The position numbers and the translations under genes are program-made. DNA of 26,775 nucleotides, from NCBI GenBank assembly GCA_964628455.1, contig CAZVPD010000029.1, positions 1 to 26,775 of the forward strand. Reading direction: 5' to 3'. The notes under the pieces were generated by a model, which saw only the letters and a program-made list of their open reading frames with translations, ran no database searches and was not told the DNA's origin. Positions 1-7,662 of this stretch are shown here, piece after piece; position 1 is the first letter of the stretch, and each line of letters begins with the position of its first letter. Origin of the DNA: JAQVWU01 sp964628455 (GTDB lineage: Bacteria > Bacillota > Clostridia > Oscillospirales > CAG-272).

Positions 1-130
1 CCTGCGGACGGGCGGGCTGCGCCTGCGGACCGTTTGCCGTCCCGCCTGCGTTCTGCTTATTGTTTTCATTGTTTTTGCGGACGGGTGTGAACTGACGCGT
101 CTCACCGCTGTCCGGACCATGTTTGTTCAT
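1..130 (-). CDS. Partial CDS, hydrophilic disordered N-terminus of an unidentified protein
   Basis: An ATG at 130-128 opens a frame of 43 codons that runs off the left edge without a stop. It starts MNKHGPDSGETRQF and is rich in Asn, Gln, Gly, Pro and Lys, with no hydrophobic segment, so it looks like a disordered N-terminal tail. A purine-rich stretch (GGGAAAG, then GAAAAG) lies upstream, a modest ribosome binding site. It lies 57 nt downstream of the CPBP gene on the same strand, so it may be the next gene of that run. The product cannot be named from this fragment. The open frame and position support a real gene, but chance is not excluded. Confidence 0.45.
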   Translation of the reverse strand, partial: MNKHGPDSGETRQFTPVRKNNENNKQNAGGTANGPQAQPARPQ

Positions 131-187
131 ACGTTCTTTTCTTTCCCGACAGCCGGATCCCTGCGGCCGTCTGCATACGTTCCGTGT

Positions 188-1126
188 CTATTCATATAAG
201 AAGATCCCTGCGGCGAAAGCGCCGAGGCACAGGAGAAATGCCGGTGAACCCAGCGCTTCCCCGATGATCTTCAGTCCCCCGGCCTGCGGTTTCCGGCTGC
301 CGGACTTTTCATCGGGAGCGGGCGCGTCGGGGGACAGCGCCTCGTTGTAATACTGCCTTTCCGCCTCCCCGAGCATAAGGACAAGCGAAAAAAGGAACAG
401 GGTGACGACGATAAAAGCGACCAGCGTCAGATTTTCCCGCATCTGCAGGAGCCGAAGCAGGTATCCCTCGAAGAAGATGTTGAAAAGATTGTACAGCAGG
501 TGCAGCAGCATGGCGGCCGGAACCGAACGGGTGACATACACGGTGACGGTCAGCACGGCGCCTGTGAAGAGATAAAGGGGGAGCATTTCGGCCCTGAAAG
601 AGGTCAGCGCGTATAAAACCGACGTGAACAGCAGGGACATGACCGGACCAAGCCCGCTTTTGTTGTATTCGGTCAGGATGACCGCGCGGAACGCGAGTTC
701 TTCGGTCAGGGCGGGGAGGACCGCAAACGCGGCCGCGATGTACAGCACGCCGGTCAGCTCCGTCGTCTTCGAGACGGCGACCATCGACTCGTAACGCAGA
801 AATTCCGACGCCGGAACGCCCGTGTACGCCAGAAGCATTTTGACGGCGGCGCTGCCTGCCGTCATGACCAGAAAGGCAAGCAGCAGAAACCCGGTCTTCC
901 CGGGAGACGCCGGCCTCAGGTTCAGTTCCGAGAGGTATCCGGTGCCGTTTATTTTGATATAGAAGATGCAGGGCAGCACGAACACGATCAGGCGAAGGAC
1001 GATCATCGACAGATAGAGCTGGTCGCCGTATCCCAGGACAGCCGAATCGATGTAGCGCGACGCGACCGAAAGCAGCAGGATGCTCAGGACGAGCGCGGGC
1101 GCCGTCCGGACTTTTTTAGCCTGCAT
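188..1126 (-). CDS. CPBP-family intramembrane metalloprotease-like protein
   Basis: This 312-residue integral membrane protein has about seven or eight hydrophobic segments. It carries the CPBP (Abi/Rce1-like) motif 1, EExxxR, at E142-E143-x-x-x-R147, and a motif-3-like HxxxN at H209-N213. Family members cleave prenylated or other membrane substrates, or act in bacteriocin self-immunity and protein sorting. The usual motif-2 FxxxH histidine is not visible: the segment around F167 reads F-T-S-V-L, so activity may be altered. The C-terminal stretch from about 262 is hydrophilic and is followed by one last hydrophobic segment. The start overlaps the cyclo-ligase gene by 11 nt, which fits translational coupling. 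The family call is firm; the substrate is unknown. Confidence 0.85.
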   Translation of the reverse strand: MQAKKVRTAPALVLSILLLSVASRYIDSAVLGYGDQLYLSMIVLRLIVFVLPCIFYIKINGTGYLSELNLRPASPGKTGFLLLAFLVMTAGSAAVKMLLAYTGVPASEFLRYESMVAVSKTTELTGVLYIAAAFAVLPALTEELAFRAVILTEYNKSGLGPVMSLLFTSVLYALTSFRAEMLPLYLFTGAVLTVTVYVTRSVPAAMLLHLLYNLFNIFFEGYLLRLLQMRENLTLVAFIVVTLFLFSLVLMLGEAERQYYNEALSPDAPAPDEKSGSRKPQAGGLKIIGEALGSPAFLLCLGAFAAGIFLYE

Positions 1127-1709
1127 GAAGCGCCTTCACTCCCTTTTCGGTGACAAGCACGTCGACCGCAAGGTCGTAGCGTCCGCGCGGCACATTCGGT
1201 ATGATAAAATCGCTGTAGACAAACCCCGCTTTGATCCCCTGAAAGGCGGGCAGATACCTGTCGTAAAAGCCCTTGCCGTATCCGAGCCGGTATCCTTTTT
1301 TATCGTATACGATCCCGGGGACAAGGCAGACGGCCCTTCCGGACGCCGTGTCCCGGCTGTAAACGGGACAGTCGGGGGACGGTTCGGGGATACCGAGCGT
1401 TCCCGCGACGGTCAGCTGGTCAAGGGAGGTGACAAGCCTGAAGACCATGGTATGGCTTTTTATATCGCAGCACGGAAAGGCAATGCGTTTTCCGCTTTCG
1501 AGCGCGCGGCGTGCAATGGGCAGAACGTCGATCTCGCGCCTGGTCGGCACATACATCAGGAGCACGTCCGAATAGCGGTATGTGACAAGAGCCGTAAACA
1601 GCGAACAGATCCTGTCGTCGCGGCTTTTCTTCACATCCGGGGGCAGTTCTTTTCTTTTTTCGATGTACTGCGTCCTGATGTTGTTTTTCAGTATTTTAAG
1701 CTCATACAT
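1116..1709 (-). CDS. 5-formyltetrahydrofolate cyclo-ligase
   Basis: This 197-residue protein has the usual length for the family, which converts 5-formyltetrahydrofolate to 5,10-methenyltetrahydrofolate with ATP, returning stored folate to the one-carbon pool in the cytoplasm. The N-terminus has the basic R/K-rich helix typical of the family (residues about 8-30). The strongest evidence is the C-terminal nucleotide-binding motif G139-Y-R-L-G-Y-G-K-G-F-Y-D150. The segment T56-R-R-E-I-D resembles the substrate-binding region around a conserved Glu (E59). It lies 3 nt from the DJ-1 gene upstream and overlaps the CPBP gene downstream, so it is clearly inside an operon. Confidence 0.95.
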   Translation of the reverse strand: MYELKILKNNIRTQYIEKRKELPPDVKKSRDDRICSLFTALVTYRYSDVLLMYVPTRREIDVLPIARRALESGKRIAFPCCDIKSHTMVFRLVTSLDQLTVAGTLGIPEPSPDCPVYSRDTASGRAVCLVPGIVYDKKGYRLGYGKGFYDRYLPAFQGIKAGFVYSDFIIPNVPRGRYDLAVDVLVTEKGVKALHAG

Positions 1710-1712
1710 AGG

Positions 1713-2267
1713 TCAGAGAAAAACAGCTTCCTTTATTTTATTTGACGCGTCGAGCCCGCGCAGCGCGCGGATCAGCTCCAGCCCGAATTCCGCGGACACG
1801 CCCATTGCAGCGGCCGTTATGATCTTTTCGTCGCGGACGACTTTTTTCGCGGAGGGGAGCGCGCCCGTCATCTTCTCCTCGTATCCGGGATAGCAGACCG
1901 CCTCGCGCCCTTTGAGCAGACCGCGGGGCCCGAGAACGACGGCGGGAGCCGCGCAGATCGCGGCGATGTACGCGTCCTTGAGCAGGGCCGCCCCGATGAA
2001 CCGGTCGGTGTTTTCATCCGCGTCCAGACGGGCGGCTCCCGGCATTCCGCCGGGCAGCACGACGCACTCGAGGTTTTCGCAGACATCGCCCCGCAGGAGA
2101 GCGGCGGCGGTGGTATCGGCCGAAACGGCGATATTGTGCGAGCCCCGGACCATGACCGTTTTGTTCATCGATACGACGGTGACTTCAATGCCCGCGCGGC
2201 GCATCAGGTCAGCCGGACAGAGCGCTTCGATCTCCTCGAAGCCGTCCGCAAGTAATATGTAAACCAT
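1713..2267 (-). CDS. DJ-1/PfpI family protein (ThiJ/YajL-like)
   Basis: This 184-residue single-domain protein of the DJ-1/PfpI superfamily has a flavodoxin-like fold. It shows the N-terminal LLADGFEEIEA signature with the conserved Glu (E14) and the nucleophile-elbow cysteine in A-I-C105-A-A-P. Relatives are reported as glyoxalase III/deglycase-like enzymes, chaperones or proteases, so the exact activity is open. I chose the ATG at 2267, not a longer frame starting at 2330, because a strong AGGAGG lies just upstream (2272-2278 region) and the family normally begins M-x-x-I-L-L. It is 3 nt upstream of the cyclo-ligase gene. Both deal with small-molecule housekeeping, but no shared pathway is evident. 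Confidence 0.9.
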   Translation of the reverse strand: MVYILLADGFEEIEALCPADLMRRAGIEVTVVSMNKTVMVRGSHNIAVSADTTAAALLRGDVCENLECVVLPGGMPGAARLDADENTDRFIGAALLKDAYIAAICAAPAVVLGPRGLLKGREAVCYPGYEEKMTGALPSAKKVVRDEKIITAAAMGVSAEFGLELIRALRGLDASNKIKEAVFL

Positions 2268-2270
2268 TCT

Positions 2271-2279
2271 TGCCCTCCT
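2271..2279 (-). promoter_or_regulatory. Ribosome binding site deciding the DJ-1 start
   Basis: On the minus strand the sequence reads CAGGAGGGCAAG directly before the ATG at 2267. This near-perfect Shine-Dalgarno is what selects the 184-residue start over the in-frame upstream start at 2330. Confidence 0.75.
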
Positions 2280-2355
2280 GTGGATTTTGTTTTCCGAAAA
2301 GATCCGGTTGAGTAAAAAATAAAAAAACAAGAGAAAAACGGGATGACCGGCGCCG

Positions 2356-3165
2356 TCAGCCTTCGCCGAAGAGATTCAGCCCCGGGACCTCCGTGATCCC
2401 GCGGACCATGCTTTTGACCCGGTATTTTCCGGTTTTCAGAATATCCGCATGTATTATATCACAGCTTTCGCCGGGAAGACAGAACAGTTCGTAAATTTTT
2501 ACCGTATTTTTGATTTCCGACCGGACGATATAGCCCGTGCGCTCCCCGTTTTGATCCGTGATGTAAAAAATATTCCCCTGTCCGGCAAAATCGGCCAGGG
2601 TAAACTCAAAAAACGGCCTGCTTTTTATAAAGCGGTCGCCGCCTCCGGAGAGATAAAACCGGTACAGCAGACCGTAATCGCCGTCGAACGGTTCGGTCCG
2701 GATGTCCCGGAGCCGCTCCCCGTCCGTTTCGTGCGGAAAGGGGGTCCCGGCGGTCTTTGCATAGCCCAGTTTCCGATACATCCCGAAAAGGGGTTCGTCC
2801 GCGGGTATGAGAACGGTAAAGGGCATGTCCTTTTCGGCTTCGCGCATCAGGCCGGCGTAAATGCCGTGTCCGCGGTGATCCGGGTCGACGCAGCCGGCGT
2901 AAATATAACCGCCGGCGACGGTTTTCCCACCCGTGCGGAGCTCAAGCGGTACGCGGTTGACGAGCCCGATGATCTTTCCGCCGTCCGGCTGCAGACCGGA
3001 GGTCAAAGAGACGCCCCTTCCGTTCAGCACGGCCGTAAAGACGTTTCCCGACAGGTCGAACGACCCGTAAAAAGAGGCGATCGTCTCCTCATCGTCGCCG
3101 AACACCCTGCGCCACAGATCCGCGATGCCGCGGTAAGCTTCGCTTCCCCTGAAATCCGCCATCAC
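2356..3165 (-). CDS. GNAT family N-acetyltransferase
   Basis: This 269-residue protein belongs to the two-domain GNAT type common in Clostridia. The N-terminal half contains the acetyl-CoA-binding motif: beta-strand Y-I-Y-A-G-C-V93, then D94-P-D-H-R98-G-H-G101, followed by the helix Y-A-G-L-M-R-E-A. After it comes the classic F-G-M-Y-R-K-L-G-Y segment. The C-terminal half (from about 150) is a second, degenerate GNAT or sterol-carrier-like region without a clear motif. The substrate cannot be told. The start overlaps the stop of the zinc-ribbon gene by 4 nt (ATGA), the hallmark of translational coupling. An 88-nt gap separates it from the DJ-1 gene. Confidence 0.88.
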   Translation of the reverse strand: MMADFRGSEAYRGIADLWRRVFGDDEETIASFYGSFDLSGNVFTAVLNGRGVSLTSGLQPDGGKIIGLVNRVPLELRTGGKTVAGGYIYAGCVDPDHRGHGIYAGLMREAEKDMPFTVLIPADEPLFGMYRKLGYAKTAGTPFPHETDGERLRDIRTEPFDGDYGLLYRFYLSGGGDRFIKSRPFFEFTLADFAGQGNIFYITDQNGERTGYIVRSEIKNTVKIYELFCLPGESCDIIHADILKTGKYRVKSMVRGITEVPGLNLFGEG

Positions 3166-3830
3166 ATCAGGTACAGCTTTTCAAGGCGCATGGCGCCGTC
3201 GGAAAAGAACAGCTCGGAGGCGGGATAACAGGCGGACGCGCCGCACTTTTCGCAGAAGAAGCGCACCGAATCGTCTTCGTCGCCCAGGACGGCCAGTTCG
3301 TAACTGCCCTCCTCGCCTTTTTTGCAGCGGCAGATCACTTTGTCTTCGTCGGCCAGTTCATGCAGCAGAAACCGGCTCATATCATAGAGCGTGGCGGCGC
3401 CGCCGAAAAGGCCGCCGCTGCCCGAGGTGTCCTCGGACTTGAGCTTGTCGAAATCGTCGAGCCCGCTTTCCTCAAGCAGCCGCATCAGTTCTTTTTCGCT
3501 CTCGTCCGCGGCTTTGAGCACCGCGTCCTTGTTCCCGATGAAGCAGATGTCCACGCCCGTGTAGGCGCAGCTGAGCTTGAACAGGTCGCGGCCGAAAAAA
3601 GCGGCCGAGCTGATCACGTAGTTGTGTTCGTGCGGACAGACGATGCAGGGCACCGAAAGCCTTATCTTGCCGTCGCCTGTATAGCAAACGGTCAGAACGC
3701 TGCCCGAACAGCTGCACTTGAGTTTGATCAGGTCGCCGGACAGCGAAAAAACGCCGACAAGACTCATGATGTAGGAACCGCAGCTCGGGCAGCGATAGGC
3801 GACCGTGGTTTCTTTGGCATCGATGATCAT
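3162..3830 (-). CDS. Cysteine-rich zinc-ribbon-like protein of unknown function
   Basis: This 222-residue cytoplasmic protein has no signal peptide. Cysteine pairs occur at C14/C17, C39/C41, C62/C65, C167/C169 and C193/C196, plus single C88 and C95. Residues 11-50 and 59-97 look like two copies of the same beta-ribbon unit (Cys pair, hydrophobic strand, a K-L-x-C strand, then a second Cys). Residues 165-202 form a possible third copy, after an acidic helical linker at about 105-165. This suggests metal-binding ribbons that may bind nucleic acid or protein. I do not recognise a named family. A good site, AAAGGAG, precedes the ATG at 3830. It lies 51 nt downstream of prfA and is coupled to the GNAT gene. 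Confidence 0.75.
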   Translation of the reverse strand: MIIDAKETTVAYRCPSCGSYIMSLVGVFSLSGDLIKLKCSCSGSVLTVCYTGDGKIRLSVPCIVCPHEHNYVISSAAFFGRDLFKLSCAYTGVDICFIGNKDAVLKAADESEKELMRLLEESGLDDFDKLKSEDTSGSGGLFGGAATLYDMSRFLLHELADEDKVICRCKKGEEGSYELAVLGDEDDSVRFFCEKCGASACYPASELFFSDGAMRLEKLYLM

Positions 3831-3881
3831 GTGTTCTTCTCCTTTATGTTCGCTTGTTCGCCTGTTTGCTTATCCGCCCGT

Positions 3882-4955
3882 TCAAGGTTCCTCGCTTTTG
3901 AGCTTATCGGCCGTGTCGGCGCTGATCAGCGCGTCCAGCATGCCGCCGATATCGCCGTTGAGAAAATCCTCCAGCGAATAGAGCGTCAGCCCGATGCGGT
4001 GGTCGGTCACCCGGCCCTGCGGATAGTTGTAGGTCCGGATGCGTTCGCTTCTGTCGCCCGTCCCCACCTGGCTTTTGCGTTTGGAAGCGATCTTTTCGTT
4101 CTGTTCGGCCTGTTTTATATCAAAAAGCCGGGTGCGCAGCAGCTTCATGGCCTTGTCTCGGTTCTTATACTGGCTGCGCTCGTCCTGGCATTCGATGACG
4201 ATACCGCTGGGAATATGGAGGATGCGCACGGCGGACTCCGTCTTGTTGACGTGCTGTCCGCCGGCCCCGCTGCTTTTGATGGTCTCGATCTTAAGGTCGG
4301 ACGCGTTGATCTCGACTTCCACTTCCTCGGCCTCGGGCAGAACGGCGACCGTGACGGTGGAAGTATGGATGCGTCCGGAGGATTCGGTTTCGGGTACGCG
4401 CTGGACCCTGTGAACGCCGCTTTCAAACTTCAGCCTCGCAAAGGCCCCTTCCCCCTCGACGAGGAAGGAAACCTCTTTGAATCCGCCGAGTTCGGTTTCG
4501 TTCACATAGATGATCTCGGTCCTGTAGCGCATCGATTCCGCGTACATCGTATACATACGGTATAAAACATAGGCGAAAAGCGCGGCTTCCTCACCGCCGG
4601 CGCCCCCCCTGATCTCGACGATGACGCTCTTGTCGTCGTTGGGGTCACGGGGAAGCAGCATGATCTTGAGCTCCTCCAGAAGTCCGCCGAGTTTTTGCCG
4701 GCACTCATAATATTCGGTTTCGGCCAGGGCGCGCAGTTCCGCGTCAAGTTCACGGTCCGCGAGCATTTCGCCGGCTTCGTTCATCTGTTTTTCCGTCTCG
4801 GTATACTCACGGTATTTCCGGACCAGAGGCGCGAGCGCCTTCTGCTCGCGCATCAGCCTGCGGAATTCCTCCTGATTGCCGGCGATATCGGGGCGGGACG
4901 TTTCGTCGAGGTTCCGTTCGTATTTCAGCTCGATCTCCCTGAGCTTTTCAAGCAT
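3882..4955 (-). CDS. prfA: Peptide chain release factor 1 (RF1)
   Basis: This 357-residue protein has the standard RF1 length. It recognises UAA and UAG in the ribosomal A site and triggers peptidyl-tRNA hydrolysis. The N-terminal coiled-coil domain (1-100) is followed by G-G-A-G-G-E-E (117-123). The stop-codon tripeptide is P188-E-T190, the PxT form that marks RF1 and not RF2 (SPF). The catalytic G232-G-Q234 lies in G-A-G-G-Q-H-V-N. Positions match E. coli numbering within one residue. The Gln of GGQ is normally methylated by PrmC, whose gene often lies next to prfA but is absent here; its place is taken by the zinc-ribbon protein. The gap to the upstream KDPG aldolase gene is 33 nt. Confidence 0.98.
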   Translation of the reverse strand: MLEKLREIELKYERNLDETSRPDIAGNQEEFRRLMREQKALAPLVRKYREYTETEKQMNEAGEMLADRELDAELRALAETEYYECRQKLGGLLEELKIMLLPRDPNDDKSVIVEIRGGAGGEEAALFAYVLYRMYTMYAESMRYRTEIIYVNETELGGFKEVSFLVEGEGAFARLKFESGVHRVQRVPETESSGRIHTSTVTVAVLPEAEEVEVEINASDLKIETIKSSGAGGQHVNKTESAVRILHIPSGIVIECQDERSQYKNRDKAMKLLRTRLFDIKQAEQNEKIASKRKSQVGTGDRSERIRTYNYPQGRVTDHRIGLTLYSLEDFLNGDIGGMLDALISADTADKLKSEEP

Positions 4956-4988
4956 GTTGTGTGCCGCTGTCCTTTCGTTTCGCTGTTT

Positions 4989-5954
4989 TTATTTTTTCCT
5001 GAGCAGGTGCACGGCGCAGCCGAAGAAATCGCCTTCGAGATAGGCCGCGTTGATCCTGCCGTCGTCGCCGTATATCAGGCCGTTTTCGCGGAAGGCGAAC
5101 CCCATGCGTCCGAGGTAGTCCATGGCGCGCTCGATGAAGTTTGTCGCTATGGCTATATGGCCGTAGCCGCCGAAATACGGACCGCACATGAATTCCAGCT
5201 GACCGTCGCACATGATGCCGAGTTTTCCCTCTTTCGGGGTGAACCCGAACATCGTCTCCATCAGCAGGGCCGCTTTCCGGGCTGCGGCCGTATCGGCGGT
5301 GTTCACGCCTATGTGGGCCAGGCGGAAACCGTACATGTTCATCAGGGCCGACCTTGTCAGGGCGGTGATCCTGTCGAATTCGCCGTTTTTGATATACTCT
5401 TCCTTCACCATAAAGCTCCCGCCGCAGGCGAGCACGCAGCCGGCCGCGAGATAATCGGCGAGGTTCGTTTCGGTGATGCCGCCCGTGGGGATAAAGCGCA
5501 TGCCGGGATAGGGCGCGCTCATCGCTTTGAGCATCGCGACCCCGCCCATGGCCTCCGCGGGGAAGAATTTGACCGTGTCGAGTCCGAACTCGATCGCGGC
5601 TTCGACATCGGACGGGGTGGCGCATCCCGGCGCGACGGGGATTTCATGCTCGACGCACCAGCCCACCACGTTGGGATTGAAACCCGGGCTTACGATGAAT
5701 CCGGCTCCCGCATTCACCGCGGCCTCGGCCTGGTCCTCTGTCAGCACCGTCCCGGCGCCGACGATCATATGGGGAAGGGCCGCCGTGACCGCTTCGATGG
5801 CCTCCGCAGCGCAGGCTGTCCTGAATGTGATCTCGGCTACCGGAAGGCCTGCGGCGCACAGCGAGCGCGCAAGCGGAAGGGCGTCTTCCGCGCGGTCGAT
5901 CTTTATGACGGGGACGAGTCCGTGGCTGCCGATCTTTTTGAATATTTCATGCAT
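4989..5954 (-). CDS. eda: KDPG/KHG aldolase fused to a C-terminal VOC (glyoxalase-like) domain
   Basis: Residues 1-205 are a complete class I KDPG/KHG aldolase, which cleaves 2-keto-3-deoxy-6-phosphogluconate to pyruvate and glyceraldehyde-3-phosphate (Entner-Doudoroff or uronate catabolism). The catalytic Glu is in E41-I-T-F-R-T, and the Schiff-base lysine is K129 in D-T-V-K-F-F-P-A. The phosphate-binding P-T-G-G-I is at 156-160. Residues 211-321 are a full VOC domain of two beta-alpha-beta units, with candidate metal ligands H214, E254 and H266. A usual Eda is about 210 residues, so this is a two-domain fusion. The ATG at 5954 follows CAGGATAAAATTC. It lies 20 nt from the M55 gene and 33 nt before prfA. 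The role of the VOC half is unknown. Confidence 0.92.
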   Translation of the reverse strand: MHEIFKKIGSHGLVPVIKIDRAEDALPLARSLCAAGLPVAEITFRTACAAEAIEAVTAALPHMIVGAGTVLTEDQAEAAVNAGAGFIVSPGFNPNVVGWCVEHEIPVAPGCATPSDVEAAIEFGLDTVKFFPAEAMGGVAMLKAMSAPYPGMRFIPTGGITETNLADYLAAGCVLACGGSFMVKEEYIKNGEFDRITALTRSALMNMYGFRLAHIGVNTADTAAARKAALLMETMFGFTPKEGKLGIMCDGQLEFMCGPYFGGYGHIAIATNFIERAMDYLGRMGFAFRENGLIYGDDGRINAAYLEGDFFGCAVHLLRKK

Positions 5955-5974
5955 GAATTTTATCCTGACTTTCT

Positions 5975-6760
5975 TTAAAACAGCAGATCGGTAAAAGCGG
6001 CGATTTCGGGGATGACTTTGCGCACCGTGCGGGCGTCGAGGCGTTCGATTTTCCCGCCGCGCTGCATCGCGCTGTCACAGTAATCGGCGCGGTTGAATTC
6101 GAGTCTGATCTCGGCGGGCATCAGGGGGCGGAAAGGCCTTATTTTATCCGCGAGCGACATGCTCTTTTTCGCCGCTTCGAAGATCCGTTCTTCCGCTTCC
6201 TTAAGGTCAATGAGCCGGGCGGTGTTGCGCCCGACGGCGTATTTAACGACCGCCGTTTCGATATCGCCGAAAAACTGTCTGCCCTCGGCGCAGGCGGCTT
6301 CGTCGCCGCTGACCATGACCATCGGAATGCCGTAGGCGCCGGCGAACGCGGCGCTCTGCGCCAGCTCGCCGCACCGCCTGCCGTTGACGGTATAATCGTG
6401 CCAGGCGAGGGAGGACTGCGTGTGGTCCAGGAAAGCGTTGAGGGTCCCGCTCATGGCGTGCGCCCCGACCGACATGAAAAGACCGATTTTACGGATATCG
6501 AGATGCTCCGCGTTCATGTTCTTCACCTGAACGGCGCGGCTGTCCAGCATTCCCTCAATGAAATTGGCCCCGCCGCCGTGACCGTCCTCGACGTAGACCT
6601 CACCGGCTCCCCCCGCAAAAGCGCCGGCGACCGCGGCGTTCGTATCGGCCATCAGCCGCTCGAGCGAAAACCGGTAGGTTTCGGCTCCCGTATCGGCAAC
6701 CTGCGAAATCTGTCCGATCCCGCTGATGCCCTCAAGGTCCGTTATGATAAATACGTTCAT
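5975..6760 (-). CDS. M55 family D-aminopeptidase (DppA-like)
   Basis: This 261-residue protein resembles Bacillus DppA, a zinc D-aminopeptidase that releases D-Ala from D-Ala-containing peptides. It begins M-N-V-F-I-I-T-D8-L-E10-G-I-S-G, putting the metal-binding Asp and Glu at exactly the DppA positions; this and family length favour the ATG at 6760 over the in-frame ATG at 6775. Further ligands are visible: H61 (D-G-H-G), H101 (G-A-H-A), H113 and E132 (C-G-E-L-A). No signal peptide is present, so it acts in the cytoplasm. It sits between a sugar isomerase-like gene and the KDPG aldolase, without the dpp transporter genes that accompany dppA in Bacillus. A weak site (GGGGCGCGG) precedes the chosen start. 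Confidence 0.93.
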   Translation of the reverse strand: MNVFIITDLEGISGIGQISQVADTGAETYRFSLERLMADTNAAVAGAFAGGAGEVYVEDGHGGGANFIEGMLDSRAVQVKNMNAEHLDIRKIGLFMSVGAHAMSGTLNAFLDHTQSSLAWHDYTVNGRRCGELAQSAAFAGAYGIPMVMVSGDEAACAEGRQFFGDIETAVVKYAVGRNTARLIDLKEAEERIFEAAKKSMSLADKIRPFRPLMPAEIRLEFNRADYCDSAMQRGGKIERLDARTVRKVIPEIAAFTDLLF

Positions 6761-6794
6761 ATCCGCGCCCCGCATTCTTTATTTATAAAATTTT

Positions 6795-7616
6795 TTATTT
6801 ATAAGCGGCAAGCAGCTTCACGGCGGCTTCGATGTGCTCCTTCATGACGCTTCCGCCCGCGCTTTCCTGTTCGATGACCAGCCACCCGCCAAACCGGTCC
6901 GTTTTCAGCCGGAACATCAGTTCCCCGACGGGGACCACGCCCCGTCCGAGCAGGCAGCCCCGGAGAAAAACGCCGTCCGAAGCGGGGAAACCGCTGTCCG
7001 CGTCGACCGCCCAGTCCTTGATGTGACAGAACGCGAGCCGGTTTTTGACCGCCTCGTAGCCTTCCGTGACGCCGGCCGCGATGCAGCGGAAATTCCCGCT
7101 GTCCAGCGTCAGCTTCAGTCCGGGAACATGGTCCGCCATATCGCAGAGTTCGGCCGCCGTGGAAAAAGGAAACAGCTTCCTCGAAAAATTCTCGATCGTG
7201 AAGATCAGTCCGGTCACCGCCTCCGTCATTCTTTTAAGGCCGGCGATAATGGAGAGGCGCGCGCGGGCTTTCTCCTCTTCGTTTTCGGTGTCCTGCGGCG
7301 AGGCGGGGACGAGCATGAAAAATTCCGCGCCTGCCTTTTTGGCCTGCTCCGCCGCTTCTATGCTGCGGACGACCTCCCGTTCGAAGAGATCCGGGTCCGC
7401 GGCCGAAAAACGGCAGAGGTGGTGGACCGAGATCATGCGCATGCCCGCTTCCGAAAGGACTTTTTTATATTCTTCCGGCGGGAGCGCGGCAAATTCGCCC
7501 GAATCCGCCTCTGCCGCTTCGATGCCCAGCCCGCGGGCCCACGCAAGCGCCGCGGGAAAATTCATGCCCGCTTCGGCGAGCGAGCGCAGGTGGGACGCAA
7601 AAATCGCAAGTTTCAT
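6795..7616 (-). CDS. Sugar phosphate isomerase/epimerase-like TIM barrel (xylose isomerase-like/AP endonuclease 2 fold)
   Basis: This protein of about 273 residues begins M-K-L-A-I-F-A-S-H. It has the repeating pattern of the xylose isomerase-like barrel family: G-I-E-A-A-E at strand 2, S-V-H-H-L-C, E-N-F-S as the metal-ligand Glu strand, L-T-L-D-S-G-N-F, and a final C-H-I-K-D-W and V-I-E-Q-E-S. These supply the Glu, Asp and His ligands of the divalent metal site. Members isomerise or epimerise sugars and sugar acids; the substrate is unknown. Two ATGs are possible, 7616 and 7625 (adds M-Y-T); the site AAAGGCGG is close to 7625. I chose 7616 because the family starts at this residue. A long in-frame extension upstream overlaps the aminotransferase and is not real. 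Confidence 0.88.
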   Translation of the reverse strand: MKLAIFASHLRSLAEAGMNFPAALAWARGLGIEAAEADSGEFAALPPEEYKKVLSEAGMRMISVHHLCRFSAADPDLFEREVVRSIEAAEQAKKAGAEFFMLVPASPQDTENEEEKARARLSIIAGLKRMTEAVTGLIFTIENFSRKLFPFSTAAELCDMADHVPGLKLTLDSGNFRCIAAGVTEGYEAVKNRLAFCHIKDWAVDADSGFPASDGVFLRGCLLGRGVVPVGELMFRLKTDRFGGWLVIEQESAGGSVMKEHIEAAVKLLAAYK

Positions 7617-7662
7617 AGTATACATACCGCCTTTCAGAATTTTTCCGGGCTTTCCGCCGTCT

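Noticed and set aside
2285..2345. A T-rich minus-strand stretch after the GNAT gene as a terminator.
   Set aside because: The preceding sequence forms only a weak, short stem; readthrough into the DJ-1 gene is as likely.
3360..4565. A 401-codon plus-strand open frame over prfA and the zinc-ribbon gene.
   Set aside because: Antisense to prfA, whose identity is certain; no ribosome binding site or motif supports it.
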